The position numbers and the translations under genes were made by a program. Below, piece after piece: positions 20,501 through 26,290 of a stretch of 47,513 nt of DNA. A model generated the notes under the pieces. It ran no database searches. It worked only from the letters and a program-made list of their open reading frames with translations, and was not told where the DNA came from. This DNA is from Streptomyces sp. CB00316 (lineage in GTDB: Bacteria; Actinomycetota; Actinomycetes; Streptomycetales; Streptomycetaceae): positions 1 to 47,513 of the forward strand of contig NZ_LIXI01000020.1 in the NCBI RefSeq assembly GCF_001905595.1. The letters are read 5' to 3'. The stretch's first letter is position 1, and every line of letters starts with the position of its first letter.

Positions 20501-20740
20501 GCGATGGCGCACTGGTTCATGGCGATGGTCGACATCGAGACGGCGCCCACCACCGCGCCCACGATGCTCGTCCGCTGCACGGAGTCGCTGGACGGCTTCC
20601 TGTTCGACACCGCGGGGGTCCCCGCCGACGACATCCGTGAGATCGAGGCCGACCACCTCTCCCTCGCCAAGGAACACTCCGCGCTGACCGCACGGACGAT
20701 CGAGGAGTGGCTCGCCGGCCTGCCCGCCGCCGAGGCGTGA
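14573..20740 (+). CDS. nysK: Type I PKS, final module with thioesterase (NysK-type, module 18)
   Basis: 2,055 residues that perform the last extension and release the chain as a macrolactone. An N-terminal coiled-coil docking segment (residues 1-35, rich in E, K and R) pairs with the preceding PKS. Then KS (about 14670-15945, Cys203 in LDTACSSS), AT (16218-17160, GHSVGE and HAFH, malonyl), DH (17290-18110), KR (18772-19330, LGD, probably B-type), ACP (19615-19830, GFDSLV) and TE (20075-20730). The TE has GHSTGG with Ser1910, and Asp1938 and His2028 as likely triad partners. The DH keeps HxxxGxxxxP, but its second motif is DAAVR without the usual His or Gln, so it may be silent; a retained C3 hydroxyl would fit. 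The start is ATG 14573 with GAGGAAGG at 14555-14562. It lies 52 bases after the upstream PKS and 77 bases before the P450, probably in one operon. Confidence 0.95.
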   Translation: MPDQEKLVEYLKWVTTDLHQTRKRLEEAEAGRHEPVAIVGMGCRFPGGVRSPEDFWELLSSGRSAISGFPEDRGWDLETLAGDGEGRSATLEGGFVHEAPDFDPAFFDISPREALAMDPQQRLLLEVAWEAVERSGIDPGTLRGSRTGVFVGTNSQDYAHLVLASGDDMGGYAGNGLAASVLSGRLSFVLGLEGPAVTLDTACSSSLVTLHLAAQAVRNGECSLALAGGVTVMATSSSFAGFSVQGGLAADGRCKAFSDSADGTAWSEGAGMIVVERLSDARRNGHPVLAVLRGSAVNQDGASNGLSAPNGPSQQRVIRQALAGAGLSPADVDAVEAHGTGTTLGDPIEAGALLAAYGQDRAPDRPLWLGAVKSNIGHTQAAAGVAGVMKMVLALRAEVLPRSLHVDAPSSHVDWSAGDVRLLTEEVAWPAGERVRRAGVSSFGISGTNAHVIIEQAPPAEESDEPAPAPDPKTVPRIVPWPVSGRGEAALDAQLNAVRSLAGAPGRAPLDVGFSLATTRSAFEYRAVLLAGESGELAEAARGTSAKGGLAVLFSGQGSQRLGAGRELYGRFPVFADALDTVLARMDHELDRPLREVMWGQDPGALDDTGFTQPALFAVETALYALVRSWGVTPDFLAGHSVGEITAAHAAGVLPLEDACRLVAARARLMRALPAGGAMVAVRATEDEVAPLLSDGVSLAAVNGPDSVVVSGDEAAVLALADRLSAEGRKATRLSVSHAFHSPLMEPMLDDFRDVAASLTFGEMSVPVISNLTGEPAVPGELADPDYWVRHVRRPVRFGDGVRTLAGRGVRTFLELGPDAVLSALVPESAEDPAVAALPLLRSEHPEETSAVTALAGLHTRGIAVDWAQFFAGTGARRVDLPTYAFQRRRYWPTVRAVPADASGLGLTAAGHPLLGAAVTIAESDETVLTGRLSAQSHPWLADHRADGRILLPGTALAELAIRAGDQAGADRVEELTLLAPLLLAERDALTVQVRVGAQDERGRRAVTVHSRPADGDTAPWTAHARGTLAPGEPAGDTAAFDTSVWPPHAAEPAAVDALHERLGTAGMTYGPVFRGLTGGWIGEGEIYADVELPARVEDADAYGIHPALLDAAVRAAGLLDDAGTAVASVAWRGLVLHAVAASALRVRITATGPREVALSAVDTTGAPVLTVDSLVLGPHTGEGRTPAATATGGAGNGSLLTLDWVPVAIPAAPTGTRWAVVGTDELDLGYAMHRADETVSAYAESLTGAVGDSGVAPDVFLVPVVGDPALPGPDAVRALTSQVLGLLQEWLNEPALAQSRLVFVTRGAVAADGERMHDPAAAAVRGLVRSAQTENPGSFLLVDMDDTFLSAGVLPGLLSLDEQQLVVREHTVRAGRLTRLPETGDASPSGTTARAWDPEGTVLITGGTGGLGSELARHLATGHGVRRLLLASRSGPDAPGADELVASLAESGAEATVVSCDLADRDAVAALLAGVPDAHPLTAVVHTAGVLGDAMTASLTPQLLDRVFRPKVDGAWNLHEATRGLDLAAFVLYSSVSGVLGSPGQGNYAAANTYLDALAQHRRDQGLPAISLAWGPWGRGSGMTGHVSAADLERMARGGLPSLDLGQGHALLDAALVLNRATVAPARVNVAGLREQQALPALWRELVPRTRRSAAAAERSPVTLRERLRHLGAAEQENLLTELVVGYSAALLGHPDPSGVDPEKGFLELGFDSLVSVGLRNQLGEALGLRLPTSVVFDSATPVKLARMLHAELAGQLAAGPAGGAASSGPAHESRTVSTEETLEGLFYAAVRSGKMVEGMRMLKAVANTRPTFDTPADLEELSRPVVLADGPAAPRLIFVSAPGATGGVHQYARIAAHFRGRRQVCALPLMGFAPGELLPATSEAAARIVAESALHASDGEPFVLVGHSTGGSLAYLAAGVLEETWGVKPEAVILLDTASIRYQPGEGKDLDRTTRYYLADIDSPSVTLNSARLSAMAHWFMAMVDIETAPTTAPTMLVRCTESLDGFLFDTAGVPADDIREIEADHLSLAKEHSALTARTIEEWLAGLPAAEA

Positions 20741-20817
20741 CCCGCCCCGGCCGCGCCCCCCGCCAGCCGCGGAGAACAACAGCACGCACGCACCACCGTC
20801 CAGAGGAGAACCACGCC

Positions 20818-22002
20818 ATGACCACGTCCCACGAGGTGCCGTCGCTCAAGGGAGTGCCGCCGACCGTGCTGCGGCTGAGTCCGCTGCTGCGCGAACTCCA
20901 GAGCCGCAGCCCCGTCTGCCGGGTCCGTACCCCCGCCGGTGACGAGGGGTGGCTGGTGACCCGGCACGCCGAGCTGAAGGAACTGCTCCGCGACGACCGG
21001 CTGGCCCGCGCGCACCCCGACCCGGCGAACGCCCCGCGCTATGTCCAGAACCCCTTCCTGGACATGCTGGTCAGCGACGACGCCGACGTGGCCCGGAAAC
21101 TGCACACCGAGACCCGGGCCATGCTCACCCCGAACTTCTCGGCCCGGCGCGTTCTCGACATGATGCCGAAGGTCGAGGTCCTCGCGGAGGCGGTGCTGGA
21201 GAGCTTCACCGCCCAAGGTCCGGGCGCGGACCTGCACGGTGGGTTCTCCCTGCCGTTCTCCCTGGCCGTGCTGGGCGAGCTCATCGGCGTACCGCCCGAG
21301 GACCGGGGCCTGCTCGTCACCCTGCTGTCGCGGATGGGCGGCCTGGACGACCCGGACACCGTCCAGGGCGGGCAGCAGGACCTCTTCGGCTATCTCGTGG
21401 AGCTCGCCGGCCGCAAGCGGGCCGAGCCCGCCGACGACGTCATCTCGCGGCTCTGCGTGAAGGAACCCTCGGACGAACGCATCGGACCCGTCGCGGCGGG
21501 GGTGCTGTTCGCCGGGCTGGAAGCCGTCGCCAGCCACATCGACCTCGGGGTGATCCTCTTCGGCCTCCACCCCGAGCAGCGGGACGCGGCGCTGGGCGAC
21601 CGCAAGCTGATGGCCGACGCCGTGGAGGAGATCCTGCGGTCCGCGAAGGCCGGCGGGTCGGTCCTGCCGCGCTACGCCACCGAGGACGTCGAGATCGGCG
21701 GGGTCACCATCCGCCTCGGGGACCTGGTCCTGCTCGACTTCACCCTCTCCAACTTCGACACCCAGGTCTTCGTCGACCCCGAGGTCTTCGACATCACCCG
21801 CTCGCCCAACCCGCACCTGACGTTCGGCCACGGCATGTGGCACTGCATCGGCGCCCCGCTCGCGCGCATGCAGTTGCAGACGGCGTACACCCTGCTCTTC
21901 ACCCGGCTCCCCGCCCTGCGCCTCGCCCGCCCGGTCGAGGAACTGCAGGTGCTCGGGGGGCAGCTCTCTGCGGGCCTCACCGAGGTGCCCGTCACCTGGT
22001 AG
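20818..22002 (+). CDS. nysL: Cytochrome P450, late macrolactone oxidase (NysL/AmphL/PimD type)
   Basis: 394-residue soluble bacterial P450. Heme-binding FGHGMWHCIGAPLAR with the axial ligand Cys343 and the ExxR pair Glu271/Arg274 are present, so it should bind heme. The I-helix reads AGLEAVAS: the acid Glu235 is kept, but the usual Thr after it is Ala236. By position after the TE gene and by family, it should act on the finished macrolactone. NysL hydroxylates C10, AmphL C8, and PimD makes a 4,5-epoxide; the module logic here favours the NysL role, but the sequence alone does not separate them. ATG 20818 is preceded by GAGGAG at 20803-20808; longer in-frame starts run into the upstream PKS and are rejected. 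It probably uses the ferredoxin encoded by the converging operon. Confidence 0.9.
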   Translation: MTTSHEVPSLKGVPPTVLRLSPLLRELQSRSPVCRVRTPAGDEGWLVTRHAELKELLRDDRLARAHPDPANAPRYVQNPFLDMLVSDDADVARKLHTETRAMLTPNFSARRVLDMMPKVEVLAEAVLESFTAQGPGADLHGGFSLPFSLAVLGELIGVPPEDRGLLVTLLSRMGGLDDPDTVQGGQQDLFGYLVELAGRKRAEPADDVISRLCVKEPSDERIGPVAAGVLFAGLEAVASHIDLGVILFGLHPEQRDAALGDRKLMADAVEEILRSAKAGGSVLPRYATEDVEIGGVTIRLGDLVLLDFTLSNFDTQVFVDPEVFDITRSPNPHLTFGHGMWHCIGAPLARMQLQTAYTLLFTRLPALRLARPVEELQVLGGQLSAGLTEVPVTW

Positions 22003-22013
22003 CACCCGGCATC

Positions 22014-22058
22014 GCGAAGGGCTCCGCCCCCACCAGCGGTGGGGGCGGAGCCCTTCGC
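22014..22058. terminator. Bidirectional terminator hairpin between converging genes
   Basis: Perfect inverted repeat: 21-bp arms 22014-22034 and 22038-22058 around a 3-base loop (AGC). It lies 11 bases after the P450 stop and 13 bases from the ferredoxin stop on the other strand. There is no T-run, as is common for Streptomyces terminators. It should end transcription from both sides. Confidence 0.85.
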
Positions 22059-22071
22059 CATACGGCCCTCC

Positions 22072-22266
22072 TCAGTCCTCGTCGACGGTGATCGCCTGTC
22101 CCGGGCAGACGAGCTCCGCCTGCCGCGTGTCCGCCAGGGCCGTCTCGTCCGCCGGCTCCCCCAGCACCTGGACGATCCCGTGGCTATCCTGGTCGAAGAC
22201 GCCGGGAGCCGACAGCACGCACTGTCCGGCCCCCACGCAGCGGTCGGTGTCCACGCTGATGCGCAC
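22072..22266 (-). CDS. nysM: Small 3Fe-4S-type ferredoxin, P450 partner (NysM-type)
   Basis: A 64-residue acidic ferredoxin with CVGAGQC followed near the C-terminus by CPGQAI. This is the three-cysteine pattern of the ferredoxins that feed electrons to actinomycete P450s. It is the last gene of the - strand operon, 54-60 bases after P450 N, and is the obvious redox partner for that enzyme and perhaps for P450 L. Start choice: ATG 22272 lies only 1 base after GGAGG, ATG 22269 lies 4 bases after it, and GTG 22266 lies 7 bases after it. The GTG has the best spacing and gives the usual VRISVD start, so I prefer it; ATG 22269 is possible. No ferredoxin reductase gene is in the window. Confidence 0.9.
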   Translation of the reverse strand: MRISVDTDRCVGAGQCVLSAPGVFDQDSHGIVQVLGEPADETALADTRQAELVCPGQAITVDED

Positions 22267-22326
22267 CATCATTCCTCCGTCGATCGGCCCGCGGCCCTGC
22301 CGCCGCCCTGGCTCGTATGGCTACCG

Positions 22327-23502
22327 CTACCAGCGGACGGGCAGGGCGTGCAGCCCGTACAGCACCCCGTCGTACTTGAGCGGAAGTTCCTCAACCGGTA
22401 CGGCCAGTTCCAGCGTCGGGATCCGCTCGAACAGCGTCCGGTAGGCGATGTCCATCTCGACCCTGACCAGGTTCTGCCCGAGGCACTGGTGCACCCCGTA
22501 GCCGAACGCCACGTGCGACCGGGCGGACCTGCTGGGGTCGAACTCGTCGGGACGCTCGAAGACGGTCCCGTCGTGGTTGGCCGCGGCGACCAGCGGGATG
22601 ATCCCCTCGCCCGCCCTGATGAGCTGCCCGCCGATCTCCACGTCCTCGACGGCGACCCGGAAACAGACCAGATCCGCGACCGAGTAGTAGCGCAGCAGCT
22701 CCTCCACGGCCCGTTCGTCGCCGATCCACTGCGGATGGGAGAGGAGGGTGACCACACCGAGCCCGATGTTGTTCGCCGTCGTCTCGTGCCCGGCGATCAG
22801 CAGCAGCATCGCCACACCGGACAGCTCCTGTCTGCTGAGCGACCCCTCGGCCAGCAGCTGGCTGATCAGGTCGTCGCCCGGCCGCTTCTGCTTGACGGCG
22901 ATCAGCCGGTTGAGATAGCGCAGCAGCGCCCTGGACGCGTCCTGCCGCTGCTCGTCCGTGGACGTGAGGGTGACCAGTACCCGGGTCTTCGTCTCGAAGA
23001 AGTCCCGGTCCGCGTTGGGCACCCCGAGCAGACTGGAGATCACCAGCGACGGCACGGACAGCGCGAAGTCCGCGATCAGGTCCGCGGTGTCGCCCGCCGC
23101 GAGCATCGCGTCGATGCGCTCGTCCACGATCTGCTGGATGGCCGGCCGCATCTCCCGCACCTTGCGGACGGTGAACTCGGGGATCAGCGTCTTGCGGAAC
23201 CGCCCGTGCTCCGGCGGGTCCAGGGCCACGAACCAGCCGGGCACCTCGTCCTGGGACGGCACACCGCCGGTCTTCGCGGCCCGGGGGAAGCCGGGGTGCG
23301 AGGGGTTGGAGCTGATCCGGGTGTCGGTCAGCACCTTGCGTACGTCCTCGTGCCGCGTCACCAGCCACACGGGCACCCCGGAGGGCAGCGTGGTGCTCAC
23401 CAGCCCGGTGCTCGCACGGAAGCCCTGGTACTCCGGAGGAGGAAAGGTCTGGCCGGGCCGCCGCAGCGGGAAGGCGACCGGACACCTGTCGACAGTTGTC
23501 AT
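22327..23502 (-). CDS. nysN: Cytochrome P450, exocyclic methyl to carboxyl oxidase (NysN/AmphN/PimG type)
   Basis: 391-residue P450 of the CYP105 kind. All signature elements are regular: I-helix AGHETT (residues 237-242), ExxR at Glu268/Arg271, and heme motif FGYGVHQCLGQNLVR with Cys340. In polyene clusters the P450 sitting between the ferredoxin and the mycosamine aminotransferase oxidises the methyl branch (C16 in nystatin and amphotericin) to a carboxylic acid; I infer that role from family and gene order. The start ATG 23502 has a weak GAGAAG just upstream. It lies 30 bases after the aminotransferase stop and is presumably co-transcribed with it and with the ferredoxin downstream. Confidence 0.9.
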   Translation of the reverse strand: MTTVDRCPVAFPLRRPGQTFPPPEYQGFRASTGLVSTTLPSGVPVWLVTRHEDVRKVLTDTRISSNPSHPGFPRAAKTGGVPSQDEVPGWFVALDPPEHGRFRKTLIPEFTVRKVREMRPAIQQIVDERIDAMLAAGDTADLIADFALSVPSLVISSLLGVPNADRDFFETKTRVLVTLTSTDEQRQDASRALLRYLNRLIAVKQKRPGDDLISQLLAEGSLSRQELSGVAMLLLIAGHETTANNIGLGVVTLLSHPQWIGDERAVEELLRYYSVADLVCFRVAVEDVEIGGQLIRAGEGIIPLVAAANHDGTVFERPDEFDPSRSARSHVAFGYGVHQCLGQNLVRVEMDIAYRTLFERIPTLELAVPVEELPLKYDGVLYGLHALPVRW

Positions 23503-23532
23503 CTTCTCAGTTCCCTGGGGTTCGGACGCGGC

Positions 23533-24588
23533 TCAGGCGCCGTAGAACGTGCGGATCCTGTCGGTGACGAACTCCTGATCCTCCTGGGTGAGCCCGGTGT
23601 GGGTCGGGAGGTAGAAGCCGTCCTCGCTGAACCGGCTGGCGTTCAGCGAGGGCCACCGCGGGTCGAGGTACCCGGGCTGCCGGCTCATGGGCTTGAAGAA
23701 GAGCCGGGTCTCGATACCGTCCTCGGCGAGGAACTCCCGCAGTTCGGTGCGGCGTTCGGCCCGCAGGTCGTACATCCAGAGCACGTCGCGCGGAGGCATC
23801 AGGGTGATCTCGTCGATGCCGCTCAGCGCCTTGTCGTAGCGCCGCTCGATCTCCCGGCGCTTGTCCAGGATGGCGTCGAGCTGCTCGGTCTGCGCCAGGG
23901 CGACGGCCGCCTGCATGCTCGTCATACGGAAGTTGTAGGCCAGCTTCTTGTGCAGGAAGCTGTGGTCCTTCGTGAACGCCATCGCTCGCAGGTGCGCCAT
24001 CTGCTCCGCGAGGTGCGGGTCGTCGGTCAGACAGACGCCTCCTTCGCCGGCAGTGATGATCTTGTTGGCGAAGAGGGAGAAGCAGGCGATGTCGGCGACC
24101 GGACGGACCCCGTGCGCCTCCGCGGAGTCCTCCACGACGCGCAGGTTGTACTCGTGGGCCAGATCCATGATCCGGTCCATGTCGCAGCGGCGGCCATAGA
24201 CGTGCACCGGCATGATCACCTTGGTGCGCGGGGTGATCTTCTCCTCGATGAGCGCGACATCGATGTTGAGATCGTCCCCGCAGTCCACGAAGACGGGGGT
24301 GGCGCCGGTGTAGGTCACCGCCCACGCCGACGCGATCATTGTGAACTCGGGGACGATCACCTCGTCACCAGGGCCGACCCCGAGCGCCCGCAGCGCCAGC
24401 GTGAGCGCCGTCGTGCCGGACGAACACGCGACGCCGTACGCGGAGCCGTTGTAGGCGGCGAACGCCTCCTCGAACTTGCGGACGTAGGGCCCCTGTGACG
24501 AGATCCAGCCGCCGCTGACGGCGTCCGTCACGTATTCGAGCTCACGCTCGCCGAGCCAGGGCTTGGACACGGGCTGGGTGAATGACAT
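23533..24588 (-). CDS. nysDII: Sugar aminotransferase, DegT/DnrJ/EryC1 family (GDP-mycosamine synthase, NysDII-type)
   Basis: 351-residue PLP-dependent sugar aminotransferase. FANK carries the likely PLP lysine, Lys176, followed by TAGEGG; VVEDSAEAHG supplies Asp154 for the pyridine nitrogen. The N-terminal WISSQGPYVRKFE and the overall pattern resemble GDP-perosamine synthases, with a shorter loop after EAHG. In polyene pathways this family converts a GDP-keto-6-deoxymannose to GDP-mycosamine, which needs the GDP-mannose dehydratase (DIII), not present in this window. ATG 24588 has GAGG 6 bases upstream, and the gene starts 12 bases after the glycosyltransferase stop, so translation may be coupled. 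Perosamine synthase activity (C4 rather than C3) cannot be excluded from sequence alone. Confidence 0.9.
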   Translation of the reverse strand: MSFTQPVSKPWLGERELEYVTDAVSGGWISSQGPYVRKFEEAFAAYNGSAYGVACSSGTTALTLALRALGVGPGDEVIVPEFTMIASAWAVTYTGATPVFVDCGDDLNIDVALIEEKITPRTKVIMPVHVYGRRCDMDRIMDLAHEYNLRVVEDSAEAHGVRPVADIACFSLFANKIITAGEGGVCLTDDPHLAEQMAHLRAMAFTKDHSFLHKKLAYNFRMTSMQAAVALAQTEQLDAILDKRREIERRYDKALSGIDEITLMPPRDVLWMYDLRAERRTELREFLAEDGIETRLFFKPMSRQPGYLDPRWPSLNASRFSEDGFYLPTHTGLTQEDQEFVTDRIRTFYGA

Positions 24589-24600
24589 GCAATGCCTCGA

Positions 24601-26037
24601 TCAGTCGTTGGCGGAAGCGGCGGTGGAGGGCGCGGGCGGGATGACCGGCCCGGCTTCGGTGAGGGCGGGCAGGCCGAGAAGCAGGTCCGCAGCCGCGGCA
24701 CGGCCGCCCGCGTCCCGCAGCAGTGAGGAGAAGTACTCCGCGCGCTTGCGGAAGGCGCTGTTGCCCAGCACCCGGGTCAGCTTGTCGTAGACGTCGTCCG
24801 GGTCGACGGTCTCCGGCCGGTCGAGCGTCAGGCTGACGCCGAAGTCCTGGCCCCGCACGGCCTGGTCGTCGCAGTCGACCCAGAGCGGGCGCACCACCAG
24901 CGGCTTTCCGAAGTACAGCCCCTCGTGGTAGCCGTTGCCACCCGCGTGGGTGAAGAACACGTCGACCTTGGGGTGCGCCAGCACGTCCAGTTGGGAGGGG
25001 ACCCACGCCTCGATCCGCAGGTTGTCCGGCAACTGCTCGGGCGGGGGCAGTAGTTCCTGCTGCTCCGCGGGGAGCTTCCACAGGACGGAGCGCCCGCCCT
25101 CCAGCCGGCGGGTCACCTCCACCAGCGCGCCGACCTGCTCGCGGGTCAGCCGGGTGATCGTGCCGAACCCCATGTAGACCACGGACTTCTGGCCGTCGAG
25201 CCACTCGGACAGACCACCGTCGTCCGGAGCCTGCGGAAGCGGCGGCACCATGGCGCCGACCAGGCGCACCTTCTCCGGCATCGGGAACGGGTAGTCCAGC
25301 TCGGGCACCGAGTAGCAGAGCACCATCTCGGCGTGGTCGATCCTGGCCATCATCTGACGCGCCTCGGGAGCGATCCCCAGCTCCGTGCGGATCCGGTTGT
25401 CCTCCTCGACCACCTTGCGCATCGAGGAGTTCATGAACATGCCCAGCGTGCGCAACCGGAACAGCTGGTTCTCCGCCCGCTGCGCGTACGTCATGTCGCG
25501 AGGCAGCCCGGAGTGCGGCACCGGGAAGCCGCTCGGCGTGTACGACTTGGCGAACGGCACGTGCGAGGTGAGGACGTTGCTCGGCACGAACGGCACGCCG
25601 AGCACGAACGGAATGCCTTTCGTGATCGCCAGCTCGTACCCGAACTGACACATCGATTCGACGACCATCAGAGCCGGCCGCACCTCCTCGACCACCGCTT
25701 CGAGACGCCGGTACTTCTCGACCCGGGACTCCGGTGCGAAGGAGTGCTTGATGACCGCGCGGTGCGCCTTGAAACGCGAGCGCTGGGTCACCTCACGGTA
25801 GGTCTCGTCGTCCCAGGTGACCGCCGACATCTGCGGCACCACATCACCCAGCGACGCGAACTCGACCGGTGTCTTCACCGAGGCCGCACCGATTTCCGCG
25901 CGGGCCTTTTCGTCGGTCGCGAACCACAGGTCCTCCACGCCGCGACGGGACAATTCCTGGGCGAGCACCAGCAGTGGGTTGAGAAGACCGCTTTCGGCAT
26001 AGCTGACGAACAGGACAGGCCGCCGAATCGAGCCCAT
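24601..26037 (-). CDS. nysDI: Polyene macrolactone glycosyltransferase (mycosaminyltransferase, NysDI-type)
   Basis: 478-residue GT1-family (GT-B fold) glycosyltransferase; predicted to transfer mycosamine from GDP-mycosamine to the macrolactone hydroxyl (C19 in nystatin and amphotericin). The N-terminal Rossmann half begins RRPVLFVSYAESGLLNPL. The C-terminal donor-binding half has VVYMGFGT and FFTHAGGNGYHEGLYFGKP followed by DQAV. No signal peptide or membrane segment is seen, so it is cytosolic. I chose ATG 26037 because GGAGGG at 26046-26051 sits 8 bases upstream. The frame stays open to 26121 (506 residues), but the extra 28 residues are Arg-rich and unlike the family. It is the first gene of the - strand operon and diverges from the loading-module PKS. 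Confidence 0.9.
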   Translation of the reverse strand: MGSIRRPVLFVSYAESGLLNPLLVLAQELSRRGVEDLWFATDEKARAEIGAASVKTPVEFASLGDVVPQMSAVTWDDETYREVTQRSRFKAHRAVIKHSFAPESRVEKYRRLEAVVEEVRPALMVVESMCQFGYELAITKGIPFVLGVPFVPSNVLTSHVPFAKSYTPSGFPVPHSGLPRDMTYAQRAENQLFRLRTLGMFMNSSMRKVVEEDNRIRTELGIAPEARQMMARIDHAEMVLCYSVPELDYPFPMPEKVRLVGAMVPPLPQAPDDGGLSEWLDGQKSVVYMGFGTITRLTREQVGALVEVTRRLEGGRSVLWKLPAEQQELLPPPEQLPDNLRIEAWVPSQLDVLAHPKVDVFFTHAGGNGYHEGLYFGKPLVVRPLWVDCDDQAVRGQDFGVSLTLDRPETVDPDDVYDKLTRVLGNSAFRKRAEYFSSLLRDAGGRAAAADLLLGLPALTEAGPVIPPAPSTAASAND

Positions 26038-26159
26038 GGGCAACACCCTCCGGAAGTGGCGGCCCCAACGGCCCGCGCCACAGGTACCCACACGGCGGGT
26101 CGCCGGGTGGCTGCCCCGCATGCGTGGAAGCGGAGCAGTTACTTGGTCTCACGCCACGT

Positions 26160-26175
26160 TCCGGAGAATCCCTAG
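26160..26175. promoter_or_regulatory. Predicted PAS-LuxR regulator box (PimM/AmphRIV/NysRIV type), glycosyltransferase side
   Basis: Sequence TCCGGAGAATCCCTAG matches 12 of 16 positions of the palindrome CTVGGGAWWTCCCBAG known for PAS-LuxR polyene activators; its right half (AATCCCTAG) is perfect. Its centre lies about 38 bases upstream of a plausible start of the - strand transcript. Assignment rests on a consensus recalled from the literature and on the position. Confidence 0.6.
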
Positions 26176-26201
26176 TCTTCCGCCGGGGACTCTCGAATTC
26201 C

Positions 26202-26217
26202 TTAGGGAAATGTACAG
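26202..26217. promoter_or_regulatory. Predicted PAS-LuxR regulator box, loading-PKS side
   Basis: Sequence TTAGGGAAATGTACAG matches 12 of 16 positions of CTVGGGAWWTCCCBAG; the left half is almost perfect. A TACGAT at 26230-26235 is placed as the -10, so this box would overlap the -35 of the promoter for the A-B-C PKS genes. An in-frame ATG at 26210 falls inside the box, which argues against that codon as the start of the PKS. Confidence 0.6.
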
Positions 26218-26290
26218 CGCCCGCCGCCATACGATCCGGCACGGAGAGCTGTTCCGTAGCCCCACCTTTCCCCCAGGAGCGTGCGACGTC

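Larger units (their letters stand above)
26038..26290. promoter_or_regulatory. Divergent promoter region between glycosyltransferase and loading PKS
   Basis: 253 bases with no gene, between the starts of the - strand tailoring operon and the + strand PKS genes A to C. It holds two palindromic activator boxes (annotated separately), a possible -10 for the + strand (TACGAT, 26230-26235) and a weaker -10-like TAACTG for the - strand (26141-26136, read on that strand). Each box would cover the -35 zone of the promoter next to it, as expected for a LuxR-type activator. Confidence 0.7.

Noticed and set aside
20818..22002. P450 L as a heme-free helper protein of the EryCII/DesVIII kind
   Set aside because: The heme Cys343 and the ExxR pair are present, its N-terminus is unlike those helpers, and it is not next to the glycosyltransferase.
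22039..24498. + strand open frame of 819 codons opposite the - strand tailoring operon
   Set aside because: The - strand proteins have clear P450, ferredoxin and aminotransferase motifs; this frame has none and starts inside the terminator hairpin.
22072..26037. Desosamine or mycaminose (macrolide-type) sugar genes
   Set aside because: There is no dTDP-glucose synthase, 4,6-dehydratase, ketoisomerase or N-methyltransferase, and the aminotransferase resembles GDP-perosamine/mycosamine enzymes.
26038..26121. N-terminal extension of the glycosyltransferase to 26121 (506 residues)
   Set aside because: The added 28 residues are Arg-rich and not family-like; a good GGAGGG site precedes ATG 26037. 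Some annotations of orthologues may still use the longer form.
26139..26141. TTA (bldA-type) codon control
   Set aside because: This TTA is in the non-coding promoter region. I noticed no in-frame TTA codon in the genes, though I could not scan every codon by program.
26036..26290. Earlier starts (26036 or 26210) for the loading PKS
   Set aside because: No suitable ribosome site, and 26210 falls within the predicted regulator box; the KS sequence begins just after 26291.
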